From the NCBI GenBank assembly GCA_020438665.1, contig JAGQUE010000644.1, positions 1 through 7,180 on the forward strand: a DNA stretch of 7,180 nucleotides, in the 5' to 3' direction. The stretch comes from Nocardioidaceae bacterium (GTDB lineage: Bacteria > Actinomycetota > Actinomycetes > Propionibacteriales > Nocardioidaceae). The position numbers and the translations under genes were made by a program. Below the pieces are notes generated by a model that did no database searches, was not told the origin of the DNA, and worked only from the letters and a program-made list of their open reading frames with translations. Positions 1-5,179 of this stretch are shown piece after piece. Position 1 is the stretch's first letter; every line of letters begins with the position of its first letter.

Positions 1-45
1 CCGTTGGTCCACCGCCGCGGTCGCTACGAGCGCCCGAAGCGCTGA
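1..45 (+). CDS. possible 3' end of an upstream gene (partial)
   Basis: Frame 1 is open from the window edge to a TGA at 43-45 and would encode the 14-residue tail PLVHRRGRYERPKR. Thirteen of its fourteen codons end in G or C, as expected for a coding frame at this GC content, and the basic, charged tail is a common kind of C-terminus. Nothing about function can be read from so short a piece. A second frame (2-155) is also open over this stretch, but its third positions are less G/C-biased. The call rests on codon composition only and could be chance. Confidence 0.3.
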   Translation, partial: PLVHRRGRYERPKR

Positions 46-195
46 GGGAGTCGGGCGGCACCACGCCGAGGCCCGCCGTACGGCCGGCGAACGCGCCCAG
101 GAGAGCCTGCCGACCGCGGCTGTCGATTTGCCGACACCTCGTCCGTCAGAGTGGTGAGGGTCGCCACCGGGCGACCCCGGAGCCGGAGGAGCCCC
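46..195. other. non-coding gap upstream of the YCII gene
   Basis: No convincing gene is seen here. The stretch holds a short palindrome, GCCGTACGGC, at 75-84 and a TTGCCG (-35-like) at 128-133, with only a poor -10 candidate near 150-155. It ends in the GGAGGA ribosome binding site (185-190) of the next gene. Minus-strand and alternative-frame readings through it are arginine/proline-rich and look like GC-driven shadows. The promoter of the YCII gene is probably in this gap but I cannot place it with confidence. Confidence 0.4.
185..190 (+). promoter_or_regulatory. ribosome binding site of the YCII gene
   Basis: GGAGGA lies five bases before the ATG at 196. It decides between this start and an upstream in-frame GTG at 151. 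Confidence 0.75.
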
Positions 196-537
196 ATGAC
201 CAAGTACGCCATCTACTTCATGCAGCAGTGGGTCGGCGACCACCCCGCCGAGTGGTACCAGACCCGCGTCGAGCCGTCCACCGCCGTTGTCCGCGACATG
301 CAGGAGGCCGGTGTGCTGGTCTTCGCGGGCGGGCTCGTCGAGGACATGGAGCAGGCGTTCAGTGCCGACGGCACGAGCGGGACGATGCTCGTCACCGACG
401 GCCCCTACACCGAGGTCACGGAATACATCGGCGGCATCACGATCATCGAGGTGCCCGACGTCGAGACCGCGAAGATGTGGGCCGCCCGGGTGGCCGAGGG
501 CTGCGGCTGGCCACAGGAGGTGCGGGAGATCAAGTAG
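196..537 (+). CDS. YCII-related (DGPF-type) domain protein
   Basis: Small soluble protein of 113 residues made of one YCII-related domain, a ferredoxin-like alpha/beta fold. What shows it: the N-terminal strand KYAIYF (3-8), a helix ending in an AGVLVFAGGL turn (38-47), and the family signature DGPYTEVTEYIGG at 68-80, a variant of the usual DGPF-x-E-x-K-E. The strand ITIIEVPDVETAKMWA follows (81-96), and the end is EVREIK, like the usual EVRP tail. Length is typical of the family. The ATG at 196 is chosen because GGAGGA lies at 185-190, five bases before it; an upstream in-frame GTG at 151 would add 15 arginine-rich residues with no family match. DGPF proteins are often neighbours of ECF sigma factors (ECF42-type), but none is visible here. 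The biochemical activity of this class is unsettled. The gene ends 7 bases from the convergent gene. Confidence 0.93.
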   Translation: MTKYAIYFMQQWVGDHPAEWYQTRVEPSTAVVRDMQEAGVLVFAGGLVEDMEQAFSADGTSGTMLVTDGPYTEVTEYIGGITIIEVPDVETAKMWAARVAEGCGWPQEVREIK

Positions 538-544
538 CCGCCCG

Positions 545-1051
545 TCAGCCCCGTTCGGGCCAGGGCCACTCGACCGACATCGATCCTCCGACGACGACGG
601 CACGCCACTGTGCCGACAACGCGTCGAGCCGGGACATCAGCCGGGCCAGGCGGGCTTGGCTCAGCTCCGTCGGCGGAGGATCCCGTCGTACGCCGTCAAC
701 GGGGTGGTGGCCGGCGCGTCGGAGCCAGCGCGGATAGACCTGGGCGACGAGGTCCTCCGATCGCCCCATCTCGCGGCCGGTGGCTCGGTTGCGCCGTTCG
801 ACCTGGCGCGCCCACGCCTTGGTGCGCAGCTCGTGGATGGGGACGAACGTGCCGGCGTTGCCGCCGGCGGCGAGCTGCCCGAAGATCCCGTCGCGCAAAC
901 CCAGCTCCGCCTCGACGACGAGATGGACGAGGTCGTGGGGGATCAGGTCGGAAAAGCCGGGCGCCGGGGCCATGCGCAGGTCACCGTGCCGCGTGCGCAC
1001 CACGGTGACGGCATATTGCCTCTCCCCGGTGCGCTCGAACCTCACCTCCAC
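545..1051 (-). CDS. conserved protein of unknown function with HDLVH motif
   Basis: Predicted soluble protein of 168 residues with no signal peptide or membrane segment. The first part is beta-rich (MEVRFERTGERQYAVTVVR). A helix follows with HDLVHLVVE at 39-47, placing H39, H43 and E47 at i, i+4, i+8 on one face. Next comes GIFGQLAAGGNAGTF (55-69), then a highly charged C-terminal half (RQVERRNRATGRE). I recognise the HDL(V/L)H...FGxLAAGG pattern from uncharacterised bacterial proteins but know of no assigned function. The His/Glu spacing suggests a metal site but is not the HExxH protease motif. The GTG at 1051 is preferred: it is preceded by TAGTTT seven bases upstream and the family-like sequence begins right there. 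A GTG at 1081 would add MRQPPVSLTG; neither start has a ribosome binding site. The gene converges with the YCII gene. Confidence 0.85.
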   Translation of the reverse strand: MEVRFERTGERQYAVTVVRTRHGDLRMAPAPGFSDLIPHDLVHLVVEAELGLRDGIFGQLAAGGNAGTFVPIHELRTKAWARQVERRNRATGREMGRSEDLVAQVYPRWLRRAGHHPVDGVRRDPPPTELSQARLARLMSRLDALSAQWRAVVVGGSMSVEWPWPERG

Positions 1052-1058
1052 GCCGGTC

Positions 1059-1064
1059 AAACTA
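1059..1064 (-). promoter_or_regulatory. candidate leaderless promoter (-10 box) of the HDLVH gene
   Basis: On the minus strand TAGTTT (TAnnnT) is followed by seven bases and then GTG (1051-1049), so transcription would start at or next to the start codon. No Shine-Dalgarno is present. The -35 region is weak, as is common for actinobacterial promoters. Inference from spacing only. Confidence 0.5.
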
Positions 1065-1112
1065 ACCGGTGGCTGACGCACGTCGCGAACGGTTATCGGC
1101 CGGGGTCACGCG

Positions 1113-1502
1113 TCACGGTCGGCGGCTGACCGATACGCCGCCCCGCACGGCCCTGGGGATCTCGGCGACCTCGTCGACCACGTCGGCGAGCCGTGCCAGC
1201 TCGTCGGGACTTGCCGTCGAGTCGACCGTGACGGCGTACTCGATCCCGGTCGTGCGCCACTCCTCGTCGAAGCCGCCATCGGCCTCGACGACAACCCCCG
1301 CCAGCGCGATGCCGAGTCGCTCCGCCTCGCGGTAGGTGTCGTTGAGGACGCAGAACGCGACCGCGAGGTGCAACAGCTGGGCGCCGTTGGAGGCCGGGCC
1401 CGCGACGACCCCCTCAGGGGTCCAGGCGTGAGGCAGTGCCACCCCGGTCGCGTCGCGAAGGCTCCCTGACGTGGCGCGGACGCCGAAGGCTGACAGGTCC
1501 AT
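1113..1502 (-). CDS. OsmC-like family protein
   Basis: Protein of 129 residues resembling the OsmC/Ohr fold family, whose best-known members reduce organic hydroperoxides. Visible signs: LRDATGVALPHAWTPEGVVAGPASNGAQLL (15-44, read in parts), the central long helix LLHLAVAFCVLNDTYREAERLGI (43-65), the strand ALAGVVVEADGGFDEEW (66-82), and the closing helix with EIPRAVRGGVSV (114-125). Cys51 sits in the helix where the family keeps its first, peroxidatic cysteine. It is the only cysteine in the protein, so the second, resolving cysteine of classical Ohr/OsmC is missing, and peroxidase activity of the usual kind should not be assumed. The protein is also slightly short for the family. The ATG at 1502 lacks a clear ribosome binding site. 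The gene starts 34 bases after the kinase gene ends, so it may be read through from it, or use the weak CAGAAT box six bases before the ATG. Confidence 0.83.
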   Translation of the reverse strand: MDLSAFGVRATSGSLRDATGVALPHAWTPEGVVAGPASNGAQLLHLAVAFCVLNDTYREAERLGIALAGVVVEADGGFDEEWRTTGIEYAVTVDSTASPDELARLADVVDEVAEIPRAVRGGVSVSRRP

Positions 1503-1508
1503 GCCACG

Positions 1509-1514
1509 ATTCTG
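1509..1514 (-). promoter_or_regulatory. weak candidate -10 box before the OsmC-like gene
   Basis: CAGAAT on the minus strand lies six bases before the ATG at 1502. The first T of TAnnnT is missing, so it is a poorer match than the other four boxes in this window. Without it, the gene would depend on readthrough from the kinase gene. Confidence 0.25.
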
Positions 1515-1536
1515 CCCGCGCCATGCAGCGCCGAGG

Positions 1537-2304
1537 TCAGGGAGCGAGCAGGCGGGCGTGCTCGCGGACCCACCGCACCTCGCCGGCGGCCCACTCCTGG
1601 CTTCCCTCCGCGACCCAGGTCCGCTGCGGCTCGACGCCCGCCTCCGCGAGCGCCAGTTCTTGGGCCATCGTCACCTCCATGCGGGCGGCGATCGTCTCGG
1701 CCACGTCGAACGGCGGCAGTCCGTCGCCGTACGCGTCCAGGAAGACGCTCACGCGACGGGCGCGATCGGGCACGGCCGGGAAGTGGTGCCACTCCAGCGC
1801 GTTGTCGTCGTCCCGCGCAGGGGTGAACCACTGGAGGCCATAGGCGACGTCGTCCAGCCGAGGGCCGCGGTGCAGGAAGTCCCAGTCGATCAGGGCCACG
1901 GCCTCGTCGCCACGCCACACCATGTTCCACGGGCCGACATCGCCGTGGCACCAGACCGACTCCGCGTCGGCCTCGACGTCGGCCACCCGGAAGATCGCGT
2001 CGGCCGGGGGCTGCCAGCCGACCGATGCGTCGTGCACCAGTCGCAGCAGCCTCGCCGCCGAGCGGAGGCCGGCCTCGGAGTGCTGGTGCTGCCACGCGTC
2101 GCCGCCGGAGTCACCCTCGATGAAGACGAGCCGCTCCACATCGCCCTCGATCCCGACGGGCTCAGGCACGCAGTCCAGCCCCTGTCCCCGGAGGTGGCGG
2201 AGGAAGTCGTGCACCGTCGCCGACCACGCGCCTGCGGGCCGGGTGACCACACCCTCGGCGATGGAGATCGGCCGGAGATCCTCGGCGTCGTCGGGACTGG
2301 ACAC
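1537..2304 (-). CDS. aminoglycoside phosphotransferase (APH) family kinase
   Basis: Cytoplasmic small-molecule kinase of the APH/choline-kinase fold, 255 residues counted from the GTG at 2304. The catalytic loop HGDVGPWN is at 120-127, with H120, the catalytic base D122 and N127. The metal-binding DWD follows (D140, D142), matching the DxD of the family. N-terminal strands include LVFIEGD, where many relatives have a VPGE hinge. The C-terminal part is helical (VFLDAYGDGLPPFD; MAQELALAEAG). The substrate cannot be read from sequence: many chromosomal actinobacterial members do not confer aminoglycoside resistance. Start choice: TAGGGT lies seven bases before the GTG at 2304 and would overlap the alternative GTG at 2313, and neither has a ribosome binding site, so a leaderless start at 2304 is favoured. 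Upstream is the LysE gene (54-base gap), downstream the OsmC-like gene. Confidence 0.92.
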   Translation of the reverse strand: MSSPDDAEDLRPISIAEGVVTRPAGAWSATVHDFLRHLRGQGLDCVPEPVGIEGDVERLVFIEGDSGGDAWQHQHSEAGLRSAARLLRLVHDASVGWQPPADAIFRVADVEADAESVWCHGDVGPWNMVWRGDEAVALIDWDFLHRGPRLDDVAYGLQWFTPARDDDNALEWHHFPAVPDRARRVSVFLDAYGDGLPPFDVAETIAARMEVTMAQELALAEAGVEPQRTWVAEGSQEWAAGEVRWVREHARLLAP

Positions 2305-2311
2305 GACTCGC

Positions 2312-2317
2312 ACCCTA
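2312..2317 (-). promoter_or_regulatory. candidate leaderless promoter (-10 box) of the APH-family kinase
   Basis: TAGGGT on the minus strand is followed by seven bases and GTG at 2304. No Shine-Dalgarno precedes this start. The box overlaps one arm of the inverted repeat at 2315-2362 and the alternative GTG at 2313. Confidence 0.5.
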
Positions 2318-2362
2318 GCCGCGGACGGCTCACCGGTGCCGACGCTTGCGGGTTGCGGCTAG
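2315..2362 (-). repeat. 8-base inverted repeat spanning the LysE stop codon and the kinase promoter
   Basis: CTAGCCGC at 2315-2322 and GCGGCTAG at 2355-2362 are perfect inverted copies 32 bases apart. In the LysE transcript the first arm contains the stop codon TAG. Inside, CGGC and GCCG flank an eight-base loop and could add an inner stem. There is no T tract. It could be a terminator-like fold for the LysE mRNA, or an operator, since one arm overlaps the -10 box of the kinase gene. Which of these, if either, is unknown. Confidence 0.4.
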
Positions 2363-3009
2363 CGGGAGCTGGCGAGCACGCGCGCCCCGAGCCCGATCAG
2401 CACGGCGCCGCTGGCTGCTTCGAGCCGGCGCCGGATCGTGATGCGCCGGAAGACGGCTCCCGCTCGGGTCACCAAGGCTGCCAGGGTGAGATAGAAGGCG
2501 GACTCCAGGAGCACCTGGACCAACGCCAGTGCGGCGGTGGTCGCCAGCAGGGGACGGTCTGCCGGCACGAACTGCGGATAGAACGCGATCATGAAGACGG
2601 CCGCCTTGGGGTTCGCCAGCTGTACGACGAGGCCGTCGCGGAAGGCTCGCCACCAGGTCCGGTCGTCGCCGAGCGGCGCGACCGACGGGGTGACCTCGTC
2701 GCCCACCTCGCCCCGCAGCGACCAGGCATGGCGCCAGGCCCGGACGCCGAGCCAGATCAGCACGACGGCCCCCACCACCTTCAGGGTCCAGTACGCCGCC
2801 GCCGAGGCGGCAACCAGCGCTGCGAAGCCTGCCGCAGCCGCAAGTGCCCAGAGGTAGAGCCCGACCTCGAGCCCGGCGATCAGTGGCGCGGCCGTGCGCA
2901 TCCCGTGGAGCGCGGCGCGCCGGAAGATCAGGGCCATGGCGGGGCCGGGCGACGCCGAGATCAGCAGCACCGCAATGACGAAGGCCGGCATCATCCGCAC
3001 CAGGTCCAT
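2359..3009 (-). CDS. LysE/RhtB family amino-acid exporter
   Basis: Inner-membrane exporter of 216 residues, the usual LysE/RhtB length; the family exports amino acids or related metabolites by proton-driven transport. The first helix (8-28) carries SPGPAM at 20-25, the hallmark PGP motif. Hydrophobic segments follow at about 42-66, 70-89, 126-147 (containing the conserved LANPKAAVF, 131-139), 154-180 and 197-213. Polar stretches between segments (92-120 and 183-196) fit cytoplasmic loops. The ATG at 3009 is preferred because GGAGG lies eight bases upstream. An ATG at 3015 is only two bases from that site. The open frame extends to a start at 3120, but that would add a serine/arginine-rich stretch without family likeness. 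The substrate is not predictable. The RibD-C gene ends 114 bases upstream, so this gene likely has its own promoter. Confidence 0.93.
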   Translation of the reverse strand: MDLVRMMPAFVIAVLLISASPGPAMALIFRRAALHGMRTAAPLIAGLEVGLYLWALAAAAGFAALVAASAAAYWTLKVVGAVVLIWLGVRAWRHAWSLRGEVGDEVTPSVAPLGDDRTWWRAFRDGLVVQLANPKAAVFMIAFYPQFVPADRPLLATTAALALVQVLLESAFYLTLAALVTRAGAVFRRITIRRRLEAASGAVLIGLGARVLASSR

Positions 3010-3077
3010 CGGCATCCCCTCCACGTGTCGCGACGGCGAGGATGCCGCGGCTGTCCAGCTTGCTCTCGACGACGACG

Positions 3078-3083
3078 AGCATA
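3078..3083 (-). promoter_or_regulatory. possible -10 box for the LysE-family gene
   Basis: TATGCT on the minus strand lies in the 114-base gap before the LysE-type gene and would give a leader of about 60 bases ending in the GGAGG site. No good -35 is seen at the usual distance, so this is a weak call. Confidence 0.3.
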
Positions 3084-3123
3084 AGCGGGACACGCGACCG
3101 GGACCCGTCGGCTCGGTCACGTC

Positions 3124-3768
3124 CTAGCGACTGAACCTGACGTGGATCGTGCCGCTCTCGGCGACCTCCGTCGTCATCCGGTGGGTCTGCTCGAGCCCGC
3201 GCAGGTCCGCCCAGACCCGGTGACCACGGTCGAGCACGACAGGCGCGATGGCGACGTGCAGGTCGTCGACGAGCCCCGCGCGCACGAACGCACGCGCGGT
3301 GCTGATGCCACCTCCGACGCGCACGTCGAGTCCCGAGGCCGCCGCGGTGGCCTCGGCGAGCACCTCCTCGATCGGGGCGTTGCGGAAGCGGAACGTCGTC
3401 CCTCCCTGCATCGCGATGTCGGGCCGCGGCGCCGTGCTGGTCAGGACATAGACCGGGAAGCCGAACGGCGGCTCGTCACCCCACCACCCCTTCCAGTCGG
3501 GATCGTCAGGGAACGAGTGCAGCCCGAACATCCCGGCGCCCATGACCTCGGCGCCGATGCCCTCGAAGAACGCGGCGGCGTAGGCGTCGTCGATGCCGGT
3601 GGTGCCCGTGCCGGTGGTGAATCCGAAGACCCGCTGCCGCATGGTGCGGGTGGCGACATAGGGAGCGGTGAGCGGGCCCCAGTCGTCTCCCATCGGATTC
3701 TCCGGACCTCCGCCGGCCGACGTGTAGCCGTCGAGCGAGCTGAACAGGTCGACGCGGACGCGAGTCAT
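3124..3768 (-). CDS. RibD C-terminal domain / dihydrofolate-reductase-like protein
   Basis: Cytoplasmic protein of 214 residues with the dihydrofolate-reductase fold shared by the C-terminal reductase domain of RibD. Members use NAD(P)H; many stand-alone actinobacterial copies have no known substrate. Signs: the opening strand and SLDGY motif (MTRVRVDLFSSLDGY, 1-15), then GGGPENPMGDDW (19-30). A helix follows with the aromatic FPDDPDWKGWWG (86-97), then strand VYVLT (106-110). The nucleotide-binding-like RVGGG is at 150-154, followed by ARAFVRAGLVDDL (158-170) and strand HVAIAPVVL (171-179). The length is a little above the usual 180-200 residues. The ATG at 3768 has GGGAGG nine bases upstream. 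That site lies inside the preceding acetyltransferase gene, and the two genes overlap as ATGA, so translation is probably coupled. It is not a full RibD: no deaminase domain is present. Riboflavin or folate function should not be assumed. Confidence 0.92.
   Translation of the reverse strand: MTRVRVDLFSSLDGYTSAGGGPENPMGDDWGPLTAPYVATRTMRQRVFGFTTGTGTTGIDDAYAAAFFEGIGAEVMGAGMFGLHSFPDDPDWKGWWGDEPPFGFPVYVLTSTAPRPDIAMQGGTTFRFRNAPIEEVLAEATAAASGLDVRVGGGISTARAFVRAGLVDDLHVAIAPVVLDRGHRVWADLRGLEQTHRMTTEVAESGTIHVRFSR
3765..3768 (-). other. ATGA start-stop overlap coupling GNAT and RibD-C genes
   Basis: On the minus strand ATGA contains the start ATG of the RibD-C gene (3768-3766) and the stop TGA of the acetyltransferase gene (3767-3765). 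The downstream ribosome binding site GGGAGG lies inside the upstream gene. This is the classic layout for coupled translation. Confidence 0.85.
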
Positions 3769-4361
3769 GCTCGGTTCCCTCCCAGTCGGTGTCGCACGAC
3801 CCTGCGCCGCAAGGTGGGCGACGTCTCGATCTCATAGCCGGCCTCGAGGAAGACCTGCAGCAGCCCGACCGACGCCTCGTCCCAGATCACCGTCTTGCCC
3901 GGCGGCGGCTCGGTCGGATAGCCCTCCAGGACGCGCGCCCCGACCCGCTCGCCATAGTCGACGGTGGCGGCGGCGAGCTCATACATCAGCCCCTGCCGGC
4001 GGAAGCCCTTGCGTACGACGAAGCAGGTGACCGACCAGACCCCCTCGAGCTCGGGGTCCTTCCTCATCCACGACTTCTGGCGCGCCCAGATCCGCGGGTA
4101 GTTCTCCCGCGGCTCGACCGCGACCCAGCCCGCCGGCTCGCCGTCGACATAGCCGATCAGCCCGGAGGTCGGGCCGCTCGTGCCGCAGCCGGTCTGCGTC
4201 ACCAGCGCAGCATCGCGCTGCTCCTGAGTCGTGTCGCGCCAGATCCAGCCCGCGACCTTGAGTCCCTGGCAGCGGCACTTGCGGGCACCACCGGCCTCGA
4301 AGACCGCGGCGACGTCCTCGAGGGCCGCCTCGTTGGCGGGCTTCCAGGTGAACTCGGGCAT
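3765..4361 (-). CDS. GNAT family N-acetyltransferase
   Basis: Cytoplasmic acetyl-CoA-dependent acyltransferase of 198 residues. The core shows strand VWSVTCFVV (108-116) followed by the acetyl-CoA pyrophosphate loop GFRRQGLMYELA (119-130), matching the Q/RxxGxG/A motif. The next strand is RVLEGYP (143-149), and the late segment GLLQVFLEAGYE (166-177) is typical of the C-terminal GNAT region. The N-terminal part has a cysteine-rich turn, GGARKCRCQGLK, with Cys29 and Cys31 (24-35), then GPTSGLIGYVDGEPAGWVAVEPR (63-85, read in parts). This belongs to a subgroup I recognise by its CxCQ turn followed by GPTSGL. The acceptor substrate is unknown. No ribosome binding site precedes the ATG; TAGTGT lies six bases before it, suggesting a leaderless mRNA. 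The stop overlaps the start of the RibD-C gene by four bases, so the two form an operon. Confidence 0.93.
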   Translation of the reverse strand: MPEFTWKPANEAALEDVAAVFEAGGARKCRCQGLKVAGWIWRDTTQEQRDAALVTQTGCGTSGPTSGLIGYVDGEPAGWVAVEPRENYPRIWARQKSWMRKDPELEGVWSVTCFVVRKGFRRQGLMYELAAATVDYGERVGARVLEGYPTEPPPGKTVIWDEASVGLLQVFLEAGYEIETSPTLRRRVVRHRLGGNRA

Positions 4362-4367
4362 GCGTCG

Positions 4368-4373
4368 ACACTA
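4368..4373 (-). promoter_or_regulatory. candidate leaderless promoter (-10 box) of the GNAT/RibD-C operon
   Basis: TAGTGT on the minus strand is followed by six bases and then the ATG at 4361. There is no Shine-Dalgarno. It lies in the 58-base gap after the TauE-type gene, so the two-gene operon need not depend on readthrough. Confidence 0.55.
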
Positions 4374-4419
4374 GCCAGCGGGGCGCAGTCCCAGGGGCGA
4401 CGCGAGCGCCGTACCGGAC

Positions 4420-5142
4420 TCAGCGCGCGGTCATGAGGGCAACGAGGGCCGAGAGTGTCAGCATCGCGAGGACGCCGGCGCGGAAGGCGCCGGGCGTGAG
4501 CCGGTCGAAGACCAGCGACCCGAGGCCCCAGCCGAGCGGCAGGGCAACCGCTCCGGAGACGGCCAGCAGCACCACCTGGGCGTCCAGCAGCCCGGAGGCC
4601 GCGAACAGTCCGACCGCGGCCACGCCCTGGAGGCCGAAGATCGCCTGGAGCGTGGCGCGGAACCGTGCCGGCGGGAGCCCGCGGGCATCCAGTCCGATCA
4701 CGATGGGTGGGCCGTTCATCCCGGTCGAGGTGAGCAGGACGCCCCCGAGCAGCCCGGCCGCGAGCTGCCACCCCTGGCCGGTCACCCTGACGCGGAGCAG
4801 CATCGCCGCCACGGCGAGCAGCACGACGGCGCCGACCAGGATCGCAAGCGTCGAGGCCGACACGACAAGCAGCACGAGCAGGCCGAGTGGCATGCCGACG
4901 AGGCCGGTCCACGCATAGCCCACCATCGCCGCGCGGTCGACCGCGGCGCGATGGCGCCATCCCGCCCACGCCGACAGCAGCAGGCCCACGGCGGTCACCG
5001 ACACCACGGCGCGCTGCGGGTCCGTCACGGCCGTGAGCAGGGGTACGGCGACGAGGGCGAACCCGAAGCCCGTCGTGGACTGCACGAAGGCGGCGAGGCA
5101 GATCACCAGGCCTGACACGAGCAGCGTCTCGACCGTGGGCAC
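4420..5142 (-). CDS. TauE/SafE-type sulfite/organic-anion membrane transporter
   Basis: Polytopic inner-membrane protein of 240 residues from the TauE/SafE (DUF81) family, whose characterised members move sulfite, sulfoacetate or related anions. The first segment (6-22) runs into QSTTGFGFAL (21-30), the first family motif. The second half repeats the theme with TGMNGPPIV (140-148), the second motif. Hydrophobic stretches at about 31-40, 46-61, 72-93, 98-117, 126-140, 168-183, 188-211 and 222-237 give seven to nine spans. The GTG at 5142 is chosen because the membrane protein begins there and TACGCT lies six bases before it. The frame stays open to 5265, but the extra 41 residues are not typical and would cross the promoter and the repeat-rich region. 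No cysteine-metabolism or sulfonate gene lies nearby, so the substrate is open. The gene is divergent from the secreted-protein gene. Confidence 0.9.
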   Translation of the reverse strand: MPTVETLLVSGLVICLAAFVQSTTGFGFALVAVPLLTAVTDPQRAVVSVTAVGLLLSAWAGWRHRAAVDRAAMVGYAWTGLVGMPLGLLVLLVVSASTLAILVGAVVLLAVAAMLLRVRVTGQGWQLAAGLLGGVLLTSTGMNGPPIVIGLDARGLPPARFRATLQAIFGLQGVAAVGLFAASGLLDAQVVLLAVSGAVALPLGWGLGSLVFDRLTPGAFRAGVLAMLTLSALVALMTAR

Positions 5143-5148
5143 GCCCGT

Positions 5149-5154
5149 AGCGTA
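5149..5154 (-). promoter_or_regulatory. candidate leaderless promoter (-10 box) of the TauE/SafE gene
   Basis: TACGCT on the minus strand, six bases and then GTG at 5142, with no Shine-Dalgarno. The opposite strand reads TAGCGT at 5148-5153, also a TAnnnT match, so a divergent start there for the plus-strand gene is possible but has no supporting -35. Confidence 0.5.
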
Positions 5155-5179
5155 GAGCCGCCGAGGATCAGGTCTCGCG

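Noticed and set aside
287..1129. A 280-residue plus-strand frame
   Set aside because: It spans the YCII gene out of frame and the convergent gene antisense, with low-complexity Arg/Ser/Pro composition.
1106..2095. A 329-residue minus-strand frame
   Set aside because: It covers parts of both the kinase and OsmC-like genes in another frame and reads as arginine- and proline-rich sequence. The true frames carry HGD/DWD and OsmC signatures.
1537..2304. Calling the APH-family kinase an antibiotic-resistance gene
   Set aside because: The fold is clear but the substrate is not. Actinobacterial chromosomes hold many such kinases without resistance roles, and no substrate-specific signature is visible.
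3068..3079. Short CGA tandem repeat before the LysE-family gene
   Set aside because: Four units of a GC-rich triplet are expected by chance in such DNA, and nothing around it suggests a function.
1471..3084. A 537-residue open frame on the plus strand
   Set aside because: It runs antisense to the APH-family and LysE-family genes, is rich in Arg, Gly, Pro and His, shows no family motif, and crosses two gene boundaries. It is a GC-driven shadow.
4199..4969. A 256-residue minus-strand frame
   Set aside because: It is out of frame with the TauE/SafE and GNAT genes, crosses their boundary, and lacks hydrophobic segments or motifs.
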